From a virus, in IMG/VR virus record IMGVR_UViG_3300036715_001783, positions 16,695 through 80,694 of that record: a stretch of DNA of 64,000 nucleotides. One strand, written 5' to 3'. The translations under genes were made by a program, and so were the position numbers. The stretch's first letter is position 1. Every line of letters starts with the position of its first letter. This document shows, one piece after another, positions 24,449 through 33,196 of this stretch. The notes below the pieces were generated by a model, which made no database searches, was not told where the DNA came from, and saw nothing but the letters and a program-made list of their open reading frames with translations.

Positions 24449-24946
24449 ATGAATATATTTTTATTACTTGGTCTATTAATCGCTATCCCAGCATCCGCTG
24501 ATATATCCCCTCCTATTTTACCTAGTCCGTTACTTACTCCTGGTGCTACTTATACATCTGATGCTACAGTCGCATGTAACACTAATACCGGAGGTGAATC
24601 TGATAGTATTAGATCTGTATCGGATAAAGTTAGACAGTCAGTATTTGCTGCATATAGTATACCAGCGGGAAACAAAACGGGATATTGTGAAGACAAGGGA
24701 TGTGAATTGGACCATTTAATTAGTTTGAAATTAGGTGGTAGCAACGATGAAAAAAACTTATGGCCCCAAAGCTATGCTGGTACAAAGAATGCTATTATGA
24801 AGGACAATTTGGAAAAAAGGTTGATTGCTAGAGTGTGTAGAACTTCCAAATTGCATCCAGTACGCCTAAGTTTGAAAGAAGCGCAACATGCAATTGCCAC
24901 TGATTGGGTAAAAGCATACAAAACGTATGTAACAAATAATCAGTAG
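24449..24946 (+). CDS. exported HNH nuclease-like protein
   Basis: A signal peptide (hydrophobic residues 2-15, 'PASA' cleavage) is followed by a domain with 'CELDHLISLKLGG' and 'DEKNLWPQSY', the DH..GG..N..N arrangement of a compact HNH nuclease family that is secreted in many bacteria, with four Cys for disulfides. Product length 165 aa is typical. It probably acts in the periplasm, perhaps degrading incoming DNA of competing phages; that role is inference. It follows a terminator and has its own ribosome site (GTGGAGATT). Confidence 0.75.
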   Translation: MNIFLLLGLLIAIPASADISPPILPSPLLTPGATYTSDATVACNTNTGGESDSIRSVSDKVRQSVFAAYSIPAGNKTGYCEDKGCELDHLISLKLGGSNDEKNLWPQSYAGTKNAIMKDNLEKRLIARVCRTSKLHPVRLSLKEAQHAIATDWVKAYKTYVTNNQ

Positions 24947-24948
24947 AG

Positions 24949-24995
24949 TTGTTTTATTATCAAAATTATTGTATAATATTATTATTATTATTATT
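24949..24995 (+). promoter_or_regulatory. promoter followed by (ATT)6
   Basis: TTGTTT (24949-24954) and TATAAT (24972-24977) with a 17-nt spacer lie ahead of QueD. Six ATT triplets (24978-24995) follow at the expected transcription start, before the CAAGGAGAG ribosome site. A triplet run there could vary in length and change initiation. Confidence 0.6.
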
Positions 24996-25015
24996 ATCAA
25001 CAAGGAGAGTATAAT

Positions 25016-25681
25016 ATGGCAACACACAAAATATCAAAGAGTATGAATTTTTCTTACGGACATCGGGTATACACCCAAAACTTAATTGAAGAATTTAGTT
25101 GCGATACCTCGTGTAAATGTAAATATTTACATGGACATAACGCAGACGTAACGGTGTATTTCGAAGCTGAGGAATTGGTACGAGGGTTTGTAACAGATTT
25201 TAAACATGCAAATTGGATCAATAAATTTTTGGACACTTATGTTGACCATAGATTTATTTTAGGGTTAGAAGACCCATGGTTTAATAAAATCATCAATGGA
25301 CACATTGTTGGGCAGATGGAATTGTTGAATGGTATTCCAACAGGGAAATTTACTAAAATGGAATCTTTACAGCTTCCACGAGAAAACGGTGAGAATAGAT
25401 ATATTCCATTGCTGCCTGTATATATTCCTGAGACGGACGTAATAGTAGCACATATTCTTGATGTGAATGCATCGTGTGGGTTAGGTAAAGAAATTTTCCT
25501 AGATGGACCTGAAAAAGAATTTTATGAAGGGTTTATTTTAGTTGATTTTGTTCCAACTAGTGAATATTTATCCAAATGGATATATGATTTAGTTACTGTG
25601 AAAATGGCAAAAATTGGAATTACCGTATCACAAGTTGATTTCAGTGAGACCCCAAAAACATTAGCATCATACATTGGGTAG
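25016..25681 (+). CDS. queD: QueD-like 6-carboxytetrahydropterin synthase
   Basis: The 221-aa protein is of the 6-pyruvoyltetrahydropterin synthase fold: the zinc His residues are in 'FSYGHRVY' and 'KYLHGHNADV', the Cys in 'CDTSCKCKYL', and 'VTDFKHANWINKFLDTYVDHRFI' gives the second-domain motif. It is longer than host QueD (about 120 aa) because of an insert around residues 85-140, as in other phage versions. It makes carboxytetrahydropterin, the substrate of QueE. With QueE and a DpdA-like enzyme it supplies deazaguanine for DNA. Confidence 0.85.
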   Translation: MATHKISKSMNFSYGHRVYTQNLIEEFSCDTSCKCKYLHGHNADVTVYFEAEELVRGFVTDFKHANWINKFLDTYVDHRFILGLEDPWFNKIINGHIVGQMELLNGIPTGKFTKMESLQLPRENGENRYIPLLPVYIPETDVIVAHILDVNASCGLGKEIFLDGPEKEFYEGFILVDFVPTSEYLSKWIYDLVTVKMAKIGITVSQVDFSETPKTLASYIG

Positions 25682-25700
25682 AGTTAATTAACCAGTACAT

Positions 25701-25727
25701 AAAAAGGAGCATTCATGCTCCTTTTTT
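25701..25727 (+). terminator. intrinsic terminator
   Basis: AAAAAGGAGCAT (25701-25712) pairs with ATGCTCCTTTTT (25715-25726) and is followed by T. It ends the QueD transcript. Confidence 0.88.
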
Positions 25728-25790
25728 GTATCTAATAGTTTTAAATCTTGAAGCATAAATATAGTATAATTATATTCAGGAGAATACCAA

Positions 25791-26909
25791 ATGTCATTTA
25801 AGTTACTAACAGAAGCAATTCATGAAGCTCGTTTTGATGGGCAAACAAAACAATCCGTTAAGGTACTAGAAAAAGCTATAGGAAAAGATAAGGCCCGCCG
25901 CATAGTGGAAGGATATCAGATCTCACCTAAAGATTACAAAAAATGGTTAGGTGTGGTTAAGGGGTATGCACAAAGTGAAGGAATTAGATTGAGCACAAAA
26001 GCTGCTTTTGTTGAAGTTGCACACGCTGTACTCGAAAATGATCCAGCTCCAATTGATGTATCCATGCAAGATGCTATTGCTGAAACTTTATGGGCTCATT
26101 TTAAAGCTGAACAACAACACTCAAAAGTACAAAAAATTACCAGAGCACATGAGGAAGAAGAACAACTATCATATGCACTTAAACAGATGCGTGGTGGATG
26201 TGAGGAAGAGGAAGAGGAAGATTACCAATCAGATGACTTTGACGATATCGATAATGACGAAGAAGATTTTGATGACATTGGAGATGACGAAACTGATTTT
26301 GGTGGTAGTGGATTTGATGATGACCTTGATGATTTCGAAGACGATGATTTCGAAGACGATGATTTCGAAGACGATGATTTCGAAGACGATGACCAATTTA
26401 GTGACGAAGGCGAATTTGAGGACGATGATGAATTTGAAATAGAAGATGAAGAGGCTTCTAGTCCATTTACATATGGACAATTAGTTCAATATAAAAAGGA
26501 CAACGGAACGTATAAAGTTGAAATCCCTGATGGTCCTGGAGATAATGTTGGTATTATGATGGGGAGCCGTATTAGAATGATTCCTAGTAAAGATTTGATT
26601 GTTCCAAAAGCTGACGAAGATGAAGAGGTAAATCAATTTACTAGTGAACGTCCAAAAATTTCTGGACTGTCTGATATTTTATCCGGTGCAAATTCTCAAC
26701 AACATTTAAAACAGTTACAAAATGAAATTGAAACTACTGCAGCCAATGCTTGGACAAAACATCATGCTAAGTTGCCACCAAACCCACACCCAAGAGGTAG
26801 TTTAGCTGCAAAAGCCTGGGAACGTGGTATTAAAAAAGCTGCATCTGAAGTTTGGGCTCCGAAACCAGTTGTTGACCCAAAACTGAAACCAAAACCTAAG
26901 AAAAAATAA
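25791..26909 (+). CDS. acidic repeat protein, 372 aa
   Basis: The N-terminal 110 residues look folded and helical ('QTKQSVKVLEKAIGKDKARRIVEG'). A long Asp/Glu/Phe-rich region (about 130-225) includes four exact copies of a five-residue acidic unit. A KOW/SH3-like stretch ('YGQLVQYKKDNGTYKVE', about 228-265) and a basic Pro/Lys-rich end close the protein. Its architecture suggests a DNA- or protein-mimicking scaffold, but the family is not recognised. AGGAGAATACC precedes the start. Confidence 0.65.
   Translation: MSFKLLTEAIHEARFDGQTKQSVKVLEKAIGKDKARRIVEGYQISPKDYKKWLGVVKGYAQSEGIRLSTKAAFVEVAHAVLENDPAPIDVSMQDAIAETLWAHFKAEQQHSKVQKITRAHEEEEQLSYALKQMRGGCEEEEEEDYQSDDFDDIDNDEEDFDDIGDDETDFGGSGFDDDLDDFEDDDFEDDDFEDDDFEDDDQFSDEGEFEDDDEFEIEDEEASSPFTYGQLVQYKKDNGTYKVEIPDGPGDNVGIMMGSRIRMIPSKDLIVPKADEDEEVNQFTSERPKISGLSDILSGANSQQHLKQLQNEIETTAANAWTKHHAKLPPNPHPRGSLAAKAWERGIKKAASEVWAPKPVVDPKLKPKPKKK
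26331..26390 (+). repeat. 15-bp tandem repeat, 4 copies
   Basis: GATTTCGAAGACGAT occurs four times without change, in frame, encoding Asp-Phe-Glu-Asp-Asp. The perfect identity indicates recent slippage or selection on the DNA. TTCGAA in each unit is a palindrome. Confidence 0.95.
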
Positions 26910-27280
26910 TTACCATTATCTCCCCCCACCATAATATACTAACCAACAGATACTTAATAATATTGTTGGTTGGTATTATCCACCCCCACCCCCACCAAGC
27001 ATACCCACCACTTTTTATATTATAGTACCAGTTCATGGACAGAACTGGTTTGGGTGTGGTGTATTTTATTAGCCATATAGACCCGGTTCAGGTTGGACTG
27101 GATAGGTCATGTCAATCGTTGCACCAGCTCAAATTGTATCCACTTTAAAAATTTTGAATTCCGTTTTCCAAAAATCAACCGATAAGTCAAATAGGGAACA
27201 TTTTTTGTCCCCATTGACTTTATACTTCATTCGTGTATAATATGATTTTTCCATCAACAAATATATGAGAGAATATAACC
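26910..27280 (+). promoter_or_regulatory. gene-free interval with hairpin and promoter
   Basis: No convincing gene. ACCAGTTC (27027-27034) pairs with GAACTGGT (27042-27049), flanked by partly complementary CACC/GGTG tracts, so a small structured RNA is possible. C-runs at 26980-26994 (two of five C) give G-quadruplex potential on the other strand. A promoter TTGACT (27214-27219) and TATAAT (27236-27241) with a 16-nt spacer drives the HNH gene. Confidence 0.55.
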
Positions 27281-27976
27281 ATGGAATCAGTTGAGATTTT
27301 ACCTATTGAAGATGTATTGACAGTGTACCAAACTTGTAAACAAGGATAAATGTTTGATGCTGGGGGCCATAGTTTCCGAGTCACTAAGCTACTTGCGGTT
27401 ATTAGAAGAAATGGTATTACCTGTGCTGGATGTAATGCATCTGCACTATTTTTCACCACTGTTGACCAAAAACATCTTGCTAACAACATGGATGTAGGGT
27501 TAGCTTTGGTGTTTGAGCATACTGATCACGATAGTTCATATGTAGTAATGACAAAAGACCATATTATTCCAAGAGCTATAGGTGGTCCAAACAGTATGGT
27601 TAACTTACAGCCAATGTGTAGTAAGTGTAACACCGATAAAGGACATGGATTTGATATTACCAATGTTCCCGATGCAGTTGCTCATTTACTTGATGACGAT
27701 GGCAATGTTAAGCCTCAAGTAACATCAACATCCAGTCACCCAAGTGCATTACAAATTATATTTTATAAGGGATATATTAGATGGTATACACAAGCGTGCC
27801 ACCCAAATACTACATTACATGGGTGGAACACAACGGTAAAACTCAACATAACAAAAAGACTCAAGGCAACGACCACAGACTTTAGCTCTGTGTTGTTTGA
27901 ACTGGCATTTAAACAATTACGCTACCAAATAGTCAATCAGACAAAAAAGCTAGACAACCAAAAACACACAACCTGA
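27281..27976 (+). pseudogene. HNH endonuclease with in-frame TAA
   Basis: ATG 27281 opens a frame reading 22 codons, then TAA (27347-27349), then ATG 27350 and 208 more codons in the same frame. The first piece ('EDVLTVYQTCKQG') and the second ('MFDAGGHSFRVTKLLAV') together match the N-terminal module of phage HNH proteins, so a single gene has been interrupted. The nuclease part has 'CAGCNA', 'TKDHIIPRAIGG' and 'NLQPMCSKCNTDKG', a complete HNH with zinc Cys. Restart at 27350 could give a nearly full protein, so activity may remain. Confidence 0.75.
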
Positions 27977-28007
27977 AACCAGCCAAGTGGTTTAAGTACA
28001 ATTGAGT

Positions 28008-28034
28008 TGATTAATATTCAATTTGAAGTATAAT
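28008..28034 (+). promoter_or_regulatory. promoter of the AAA+ gene
   Basis: TTGATT (28008-28013) and TATAAT (28029-28034), spacer 15 nt, about 30 nt before the start of the intein-bearing ATPase. Confidence 0.6.
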
Positions 28035-28065
28035 AATGAAATATTCAATAACAAAGGAGTAATAT

Positions 28066-30192
28066 ATGACAGAAGTTACAAGTCCAAAAACCCACTATTT
28101 ACGGACGGGGAACAGTATTAGAGTGGTAAGTGCTGCAAATATCAACATTTGTGATGGGTTACCTCCTGGTAATTATATTGTACAGTTTGACCAACAATCT
28201 GGTGAATATTTTTTGGAAACAGTTGATAACTTTACTATTCCAACAAAATTGTACGGTAATGTATTTGACCAAGCAGAGCGTATTATCTCTACGTTTATGG
28301 ATCGGCCTAATACAACTGGAGTATTGTTAACTGGTGAGAAAGGTAGTGGTAAAGCACTTCGTGTTGACCAATCTGTGTATACTCCAATGGGAGAACGTAA
28401 AATTGGTGAGTTGGTTGTAGGTGATATGATTTATGGTGCAGATGGTAAATTAACAACTGTATTGGGAGTATACCCACAAGGTGTGCGAGATATGTTTGAA
28501 GTTACATTTAACGATGGTAGCCAAGTTATTGCAGATGGTGAACATTTATGGGATGTAAAACAAACAACTCGTAGCCAAGTCGGATTTCCAAAACAATCCA
28601 CCAAAAATCGAATTAAATCAACTATCCCAAAAATTCTTACAACAGCACAAATTAAACAGGCACTAAACGCAGGGGTTAAACATGTGGTGCCTTTATGTGG
28701 CCCTGTAGAATTTCCAAAAAGTGATGTTGATGCTGATAGATATACAATTGGGTTGTTGATAGGGGATGGTTGTTTGTGTAATCCAACATTAACAATTAGC
28801 TCAAATGATCCAGCTATCGTAGAACACTTACAGATAGACAATATAATTAAATATACAAGTGGTGTTGATTATAGATTTGTTGACTGTAAACATTTAGTGG
28901 ACCAACTAACTTTGTTGGGGTTAAGAGGTACAAGAAGTAATACTAAGTTTATCCCCGAAAAATTAAAGTACGATTCGGTGGAAAACCGTTTTGCATTATT
29001 ACAAGGGCTAATGGACTCTGATGGAACAGTTAGTAAAAGAGGGGGCATTACATACACCACCGTTAGTAATATCTTAGCAAATGACATGGTGTGGTTGGCA
29101 AGATCTCTCGGATTCAGAAGTTCAATCCAACACACTCGTGCACCTTCATATACACACAATGGAATTAAAAAAATTGGACAATTAGCATATACAGTCCAAT
29201 TAACTGGAGAGCATACTGATAAGGTCTTTCGTTTAGAAAGAAAACAGGCAAGAGTTAAACCATGCTCATCAAATACTAAAACTATTGTGGATATTAAATC
29301 AGTTGCTCCCGATGAAGCTGTATGTATTTTGGTAGACAATGAATCTCATTTGTTTGTAACAAACGATTTTACAGTAACTCACAACACAATGCTCACAAAA
29401 GTCATCAGTACAACATTAGCTGCCAAAGGAATTTCAACAGTCGTTATTAACGAGTGTATGTATGGAGACTTATTCAACAAATTTATTCAGATGATTGATT
29501 CTGAATGTGTAGTGTTATTTGATGAGTTCGAAAAAGTATATCCAACAGATGTCCAAGAAAAAATGCTGACATTGTTGGATGGGGTATTTCCATCAAAGAA
29601 ATTATTCTTATTCACTAGCAATTCATCTAGCCGGATTAATTCACACCTGATGAACCGTCCTGGTCGTATTTTTTATGTGTTGAAATATGCTGGCCTAGAC
29701 AGTGAGTATATTACTCAATACTGTAATGATGTGCTTGTCGATAAGTCTTATATTGATGAAATTTGTCGATTGTCACTATTGTTCTCTGCATTTAACTTTG
29801 ATATGCTTAAAGCATTAGTTGAAGATATGAACAGATATAACGAATCTCCAACTCAAGTTATGAAGCTGTTGAATGCCATTCCAGAAGATACTGGAAACAA
29901 TAGTTTTGATGTTGAATTGTCGTACAAAGGTGAATGGTTTAACAAAGGTCAGTTGGATGATCATGGCGCTTGGAGTGGCAATCCACTGGATCCACGAGGG
30001 GTTGGTATTGAATACCGCAATCCAAACCCAAACGAAGATAATGATTCCAATTATTGGTTAACAGTTCTCCTGTTTAGTGAGAACCTCACCAGAGTGGACA
30101 TCGAAACTGGTACGTTTGAATATGCAAAAGATGATTTTGTACTTCGACTGAAACGAAGCAAAACATTGTCGTACCAATACTCTGCTTTCTAA
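28066..30192 (+). CDS. AAA+ ATPase split by an intein
   Basis: The 708-codon ORF encodes an AAA+ ATPase (364 aa after splicing). The Walker A motif reads GEKGSGK, then the intein (codons 97-440), then TMLTK, so the mature P-loop is GSGKT. Walker B 'VVLFDEFEKV', sensor 1 'LFLFTSNSSSR' and the arginine finger region 'LMNRPGRIFYVLKY' follow. Such stand-alone AAA+ proteins in phages may act in DNA metabolism or as chaperones; the exact role is unknown. The enzyme can work only once the intein is removed. AAAGGAG precedes the start and a terminator follows. Confidence 0.88.
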   Translation: MTEVTSPKTHYLRTGNSIRVVSAANINICDGLPPGNYIVQFDQQSGEYFLETVDNFTIPTKLYGNVFDQAERIISTFMDRPNTTGVLLTGEKGSGKALRVDQSVYTPMGERKIGELVVGDMIYGADGKLTTVLGVYPQGVRDMFEVTFNDGSQVIADGEHLWDVKQTTRSQVGFPKQSTKNRIKSTIPKILTTAQIKQALNAGVKHVVPLCGPVEFPKSDVDADRYTIGLLIGDGCLCNPTLTISSNDPAIVEHLQIDNIIKYTSGVDYRFVDCKHLVDQLTLLGLRGTRSNTKFIPEKLKYDSVENRFALLQGLMDSDGTVSKRGGITYTTVSNILANDMVWLARSLGFRSSIQHTRAPSYTHNGIKKIGQLAYTVQLTGEHTDKVFRLERKQARVKPCSSNTKTIVDIKSVAPDEAVCILVDNESHLFVTNDFTVTHNTMLTKVISTTLAAKGISTVVINECMYGDLFNKFIQMIDSECVVLFDEFEKVYPTDVQEKMLTLLDGVFPSKKLFLFTSNSSSRINSHLMNRPGRIFYVLKYAGLDSEYITQYCNDVLVDKSYIDEICRLSLLFSAFNFDMLKALVEDMNRYNESPTQVMKLLNAIPEDTGNNSFDVELSYKGEWFNKGQLDDHGAWSGNPLDPRGVGIEYRNPNPNEDNDSNYWLTVLLFSENLTRVDIETGTFEYAKDDFVLRLKRSKTLSYQYSAF
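28354..29385 (+). mobile_element. class 3 intein with LAGLIDADG endonuclease
   Basis: The 344-aa insert begins with Ala (not Cys/Ser) and ends 'TVTHN' before Thr +1. Block B reads 'ADGEHLW', with Trp two residues after His; block F carries Cys in 'EAVCILVDN'; Thr precedes the final His-Asn. This Trp-Cys-Thr triplet defines class 3 inteins, in which the block F Cys replaces residue 1 as nucleophile. 'IGLLIGDGCL' and 'LLQGLMDSDGTV' are the two LAGLIDADG motifs of a homing endonuclease. The insertion point in the Walker A loop is a classic protected homing site. Confidence 0.9.
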
Positions 30193-30205
30193 GTAAGGGT
30201 TAGTT

Positions 30206-30237
30206 AAAGCGGTGAGCATGCTCACCGCTTTCCTTTT
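30206..30237 (+). terminator. intrinsic terminator
   Basis: AAAGCGGTGAG (30206-30216) and CTCACCGCTTT (30221-30231) form an 11-bp stem with loop CATG, followed by CCTTTT. It ends the AAA+ transcript. Confidence 0.85.
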
Positions 30238-30255
30238 ATAACAATTCGGAAAACT

Positions 30256-30708
30256 ATGAAAAAATTAATGTGCTGTGTTTTATTGTGTATTTCCACCTCA
30301 GTAGCAGCATTTGATCAAGAATTAAATTCTGTTGCAGAACAAAATATTAAAACATTCAAGATGTCCCAGTCAGAACCTGGAGACATTCAATGTGGAGTTC
30401 AAAAATTACCAATACACCAATTAAACAATACAATTGGTATTCAAGTATTCACATTAACTGAATGTGGTGGTGGCAACCATGCTGAGCAATATGTTATGGT
30501 TTTGACAAAACACACAATGTGGAAAACAGCTATCATTTCTCTAGTTGGGAATGATATGGGATTTACGGCAGACTTCATCCGAACCAACTCATCCAATATA
30601 TTTACATTATATGGTTCAGTGCTCATGGAAAATGATGCACATTGTTGCCCTTCTGGAAAAACGCATCATACATACCAATGGAAGAACAATAAGTTGTATA
30701 CAAAATAG
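30256..30708 (+). CDS. secreted protein, 150 aa
   Basis: The N-terminus is a signal peptide (basic start, hydrophobic core, cleavage after 'SVAA'). The mature part has four to five Cys and a Gly/His-rich 'ECGGGNHAEQY'. Not recognised; presumably periplasmic. It follows the terminator closely. Confidence 0.65.
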   Translation: MKKLMCCVLLCISTSVAAFDQELNSVAEQNIKTFKMSQSEPGDIQCGVQKLPIHQLNNTIGIQVFTLTECGGGNHAEQYVMVLTKHTMWKTAIISLVGNDMGFTADFIRTNSSNIFTLYGSVLMENDAHCCPSGKTHHTYQWKNNKLYTK

Positions 30709-30711
30709 CCT

Positions 30712-31041
30712 TTAACTTTCTTTGTAATATTCAGCAATTAACTGTAAGTCACTTTCAGATGCGTTATTTTTCAGTCTATTTGCTTTCCAACTAATCACAC
30801 AAATATTATCTTTTGAGTATCCAAGAGATGAATCTTTCCTATCAATGCTGTATGAGTTATCCATAGCCTTTCCTCTATTAAACTTTAATGGTATATTAAG
30901 GATGGGGCAAGTAATAGGATAGCTTAACTCGTACAAATCTGTAACTTCCAAATCAAAAGATATGTTTCTTTTCTTCGCACTCATTTTCAATCTGTTATAT
31001 ATCAACTTAATGTCTGGTAAATAATCCATTAACAACTCCAT
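30712..31041 (-). CDS. HNH-like endonuclease, 109 aa
   Basis: On the minus strand. 'CPILNIPLKF', 'YSIDRKDSSLGYSKDNI' and 'VISWKANRLKNNAS' match small phage HNH-like endonucleases in which the Asp-Arg-Lys-Asp and Asn residues build the metal site. The opposite orientation to all neighbours and lack of shared operon support a mobile gene. It sits between a secreted protein and the endolysin. Confidence 0.75.
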   Translation of the reverse strand: MELLMDYLPDIKLIYNRLKMSAKKRNISFDLEVTDLYELSYPITCPILNIPLKFNRGKAMDNSYSIDRKDSSLGYSKDNICVISWKANRLKNNASESDLQLIAEYYKES

Positions 31042-31086
31042 TGTTTGTATAAATATTTAGTAAGATACATTAAGGGAGAATTTCAA

Positions 31087-31722
31087 ATGAACTATCTACA
31101 AACATATCAACAAGCTCACGGATTAACACCAGATGGAGTTATTGGTAAACAAACAGCAAAAGTTATGATGGAAGACCTTGGCATTACGTCTATAGTGGAG
31201 TTCTGTCATTTTATAGCTCAAGTCGAACATGAATCTGGACACTTCACAGCAGGTAGAGAAAATTTAAACTACAGTGCAAATGGATTGGTTGCCACATTTG
31301 GAAAATATTTTAGTCCTGGTGAGGTTGCTAGTTATGCAAGACACCCAGAAAAGATTGCCAACCGAGTGTATGCAAATCGTATGGGCAATGGTGATGAGGC
31401 ATCAGGGGATGGTTGGAGAAATAGGGGAGTTGGTGCACTACAGTTAACTGGTGCTGATAATATCCAACAATTTCTTAAATCAGAAAACTTACCATTGGAT
31501 ACCAATCCAGAAGTGTTGATTCAACCAGATTTTTATTTTAAAACAGCAAAGTATTTCTTTGATGTTAATCAGGTGTGGAAAAACTGTCAAGGTGGTGCAG
31601 ACCTTAACATTATTAAAGTGTCTAAACATATTAATTTGGGTAATGCTGATAGTATCCGTAAGCCAAATGGGCTAGCTGAACGAATTACACTCACCAAAAA
31701 ATACTTACATGCATTAACATAA
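31087..31722 (+). CDS. endolysin, glycoside hydrolase 19-like
   Basis: ATG 31087 follows AGGGAGAATTTCAA; 211 aa. The N-terminus ('QAHGLTPDGVIGKQTAKVM') looks like a short peptidoglycan-binding repeat, and the rest is a chitinase-like GH19 lysozyme domain: 'HFIAQVEHESGHF' with the catalytic Glu, 'ENLNYSA', 'NRGVGALQLTG' and 'DLNIIKVSKHINLG'. It degrades host peptidoglycan at lysis. No signal peptide, so a holin would be needed; none is obvious next to it. Confidence 0.88.
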   Translation: MNYLQTYQQAHGLTPDGVIGKQTAKVMMEDLGITSIVEFCHFIAQVEHESGHFTAGRENLNYSANGLVATFGKYFSPGEVASYARHPEKIANRVYANRMGNGDEASGDGWRNRGVGALQLTGADNIQQFLKSENLPLDTNPEVLIQPDFYFKTAKYFFDVNQVWKNCQGGADLNIIKVSKHINLGNADSIRKPNGLAERITLTKKYLHALT

Positions 31723-31724
31723 TT

Positions 31725-32270
31725 ATGAAACTATCTGATTTGGGAGTACCTCCTTTACTTGAAATAATTCAAGGAGGTAGTCAACCATTGGGGTTGATAA
31801 ATTCTATGATACTTAAACAATTAACAAATACTGGGCAAACTATTGAAGGGTTAGAGTTGTATGCTGCTTCTTTTAACCAAGATGATATTATTTTTGCTCT
31901 TAAACAGAATAATAAATTTGTTACTTTATTGATTGGTGAATTTATTTCAGATTTCCCAGGTACTAAGAAAACAATAGTTATCCATAGAACATACACTACA
32001 AAATTATTAAGAGGTAAAGGGTACTCTCCTGCACTGATGTATGGATTATCCCAATTGGGGTATAGGCTAATATCCGATGGTCAATTATCATCGGATGCTA
32101 TGAAGGTGTGGAGTAAGTTAAAAGACAAAAAACCGGTAACAGCATTTGATACAGACACTCAACAATTTACTACACTTGACCCCCAACAATACCCATCTGT
32201 TCGATATGTATTAGAAGCTACTTATATTAACAAGAATTTGCTATTACTAGATTCAAACCATTTTACATAA
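31725..32270 (+). CDS. GNAT-like acetyltransferase, 181 aa
   Basis: The middle has 'TTKLLRGKGYSPALMYGLSQLGYRLISDGQLSSDAMKVWSKL', in parts matching the acetyl-CoA loop (R-G-K-G) and following helix of phage GNAT-fold proteins. The N-terminal strands are less clear, and the family's full motif A is short. Starts 2 nt after the endolysin stop. The substrate is unknown. Confidence 0.55.
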   Translation: MKLSDLGVPPLLEIIQGGSQPLGLINSMILKQLTNTGQTIEGLELYAASFNQDDIIFALKQNNKFVTLLIGEFISDFPGTKKTIVIHRTYTTKLLRGKGYSPALMYGLSQLGYRLISDGQLSSDAMKVWSKLKDKKPVTAFDTDTQQFTTLDPQQYPSVRYVLEATYINKNLLLLDSNHFT

Positions 32271-32274
32271 ACAA

Positions 32275-32303
32275 TTGATTTGTTGACAACGATCGTGTAT
32301 AAT
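32275..32303 (+). promoter_or_regulatory. promoter of phoH
   Basis: TTGATT (32275-32280) and TATAAT (32298-32303), 17-nt spacer. A long 5' leader (32304-32427) precedes phoH; it contains a second AAGGAG at 32337 not followed by an ORF and a short hairpin CAATAA..TTATTG. Confidence 0.65.
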
Positions 32304-32427
32304 ATCTTTTTATAAACAACATAGGGGATATTATACAAGGAGTTACATTTATTTGGTGCAGAAATACTGGTGTAACAATAAGTATTATTGTTAGATGTAA
32401 AATAAATCAACGTTAAGGAATAACATT

Positions 32428-33162
32428 ATGAGCAGAGTTAAAGTTAAACGTAAATCCGAGATTAGAAGATACACCAACACCCAAGAGACAGAAACAACTT
32501 ATGATGACCACCAACCACATAGTTATCATGAAAAAGTAAGTTTTGAACCTGTCAAACCAATGAATAAATCACAGGAACGATACATCAATGCTATCAATGG
32601 AAATATTATTACATTTGGAGTTGGTTGTGCTGGTACTGGTAAAAGTTTTGTTGCAGCAGGAGTTGCAGCAGATATGCTCAGAGAATGTCACATTGATAAA
32701 ATCATCATCACCCGTCCAGTATGTGAAACTGGTAGAAATCTAGGTGCCCTTCCTGGTGAATTAAATGAAAAATATGCTCCTTACATTGAACCTTTAATGG
32801 ACGCCCTTAATAAACAATTAGGAGCTAGTTGGGTTCGCAATCTAGTTAAAAATAACAAAATTATTGCAGCTCCAATGGAGTTTATGCGGGGCAAAACGTT
32901 TGATAATTGTGTTGTCATTATTGATGAAAGTCAGAATACCACACCAGAGCAAATGAAAATGATGCTCACCCGTATAGGCAAAAATTGTAAAATGGTAATC
33001 ACTGGTGATACAAAACAAAGTGATTTAAAGCAACACAATGGATTAACTTATGCTGTTAGTAGAATAGGACGAGTTGATGGAGTTAGTGTTGTGGAATTTG
33101 GTCTCAATGATATTGTTAGACATGGTATTGTTAGAGATGTCCTTATAGCTTGGGAGGACTAA
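32428..33162 (+). CDS. phoH: PhoH-like ATPase
   Basis: The 244-aa protein has the PhoH layout: a variable basic N-terminus, then 'SQERYINAI', Walker A 'GCAGTGKS' (about 67-74), 'IIITRPVCETGRNLGALPGE', Walker B 'VVIIDESQNTTPEQMKM' and 'KMVITGDTKQSDL'. This family occurs in many phages and is linked to phosphate stress and RNA metabolism; the exact phage role is unsettled. It carries its own promoter. Confidence 0.92.
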   Translation: MSRVKVKRKSEIRRYTNTQETETTYDDHQPHSYHEKVSFEPVKPMNKSQERYINAINGNIITFGVGCAGTGKSFVAAGVAADMLRECHIDKIIITRPVCETGRNLGALPGELNEKYAPYIEPLMDALNKQLGASWVRNLVKNNKIIAAPMEFMRGKTFDNCVVIIDESQNTTPEQMKMMLTRIGKNCKMVITGDTKQSDLKQHNGLTYAVSRIGRVDGVSVVEFGLNDIVRHGIVRDVLIAWED

Positions 33163-33167
33163 TCCCA

Positions 33168-33196
33168 TTGACTTTTAATATATAATCCCATATAAT
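33168..33196 (+). promoter_or_regulatory. sigma70-type promoter
   Basis: TTGACT (33168-33173) and TATAAT (33191-33196), 17-nt spacer, ahead of a cluster of very small genes. Confidence 0.7.

Noticed and set aside
24978-24995. Possible CRISPR-like or iteron repeat
   Set aside because: It is only a run of six ATT triplets, a simple microsatellite without spacers.
28431-29339. Minus-strand ORFs of 136 and 156 codons opposite the intein
   Set aside because: Shadow frames of the intein coding sequence; the + strand has all splicing and LAGLIDADG motifs.
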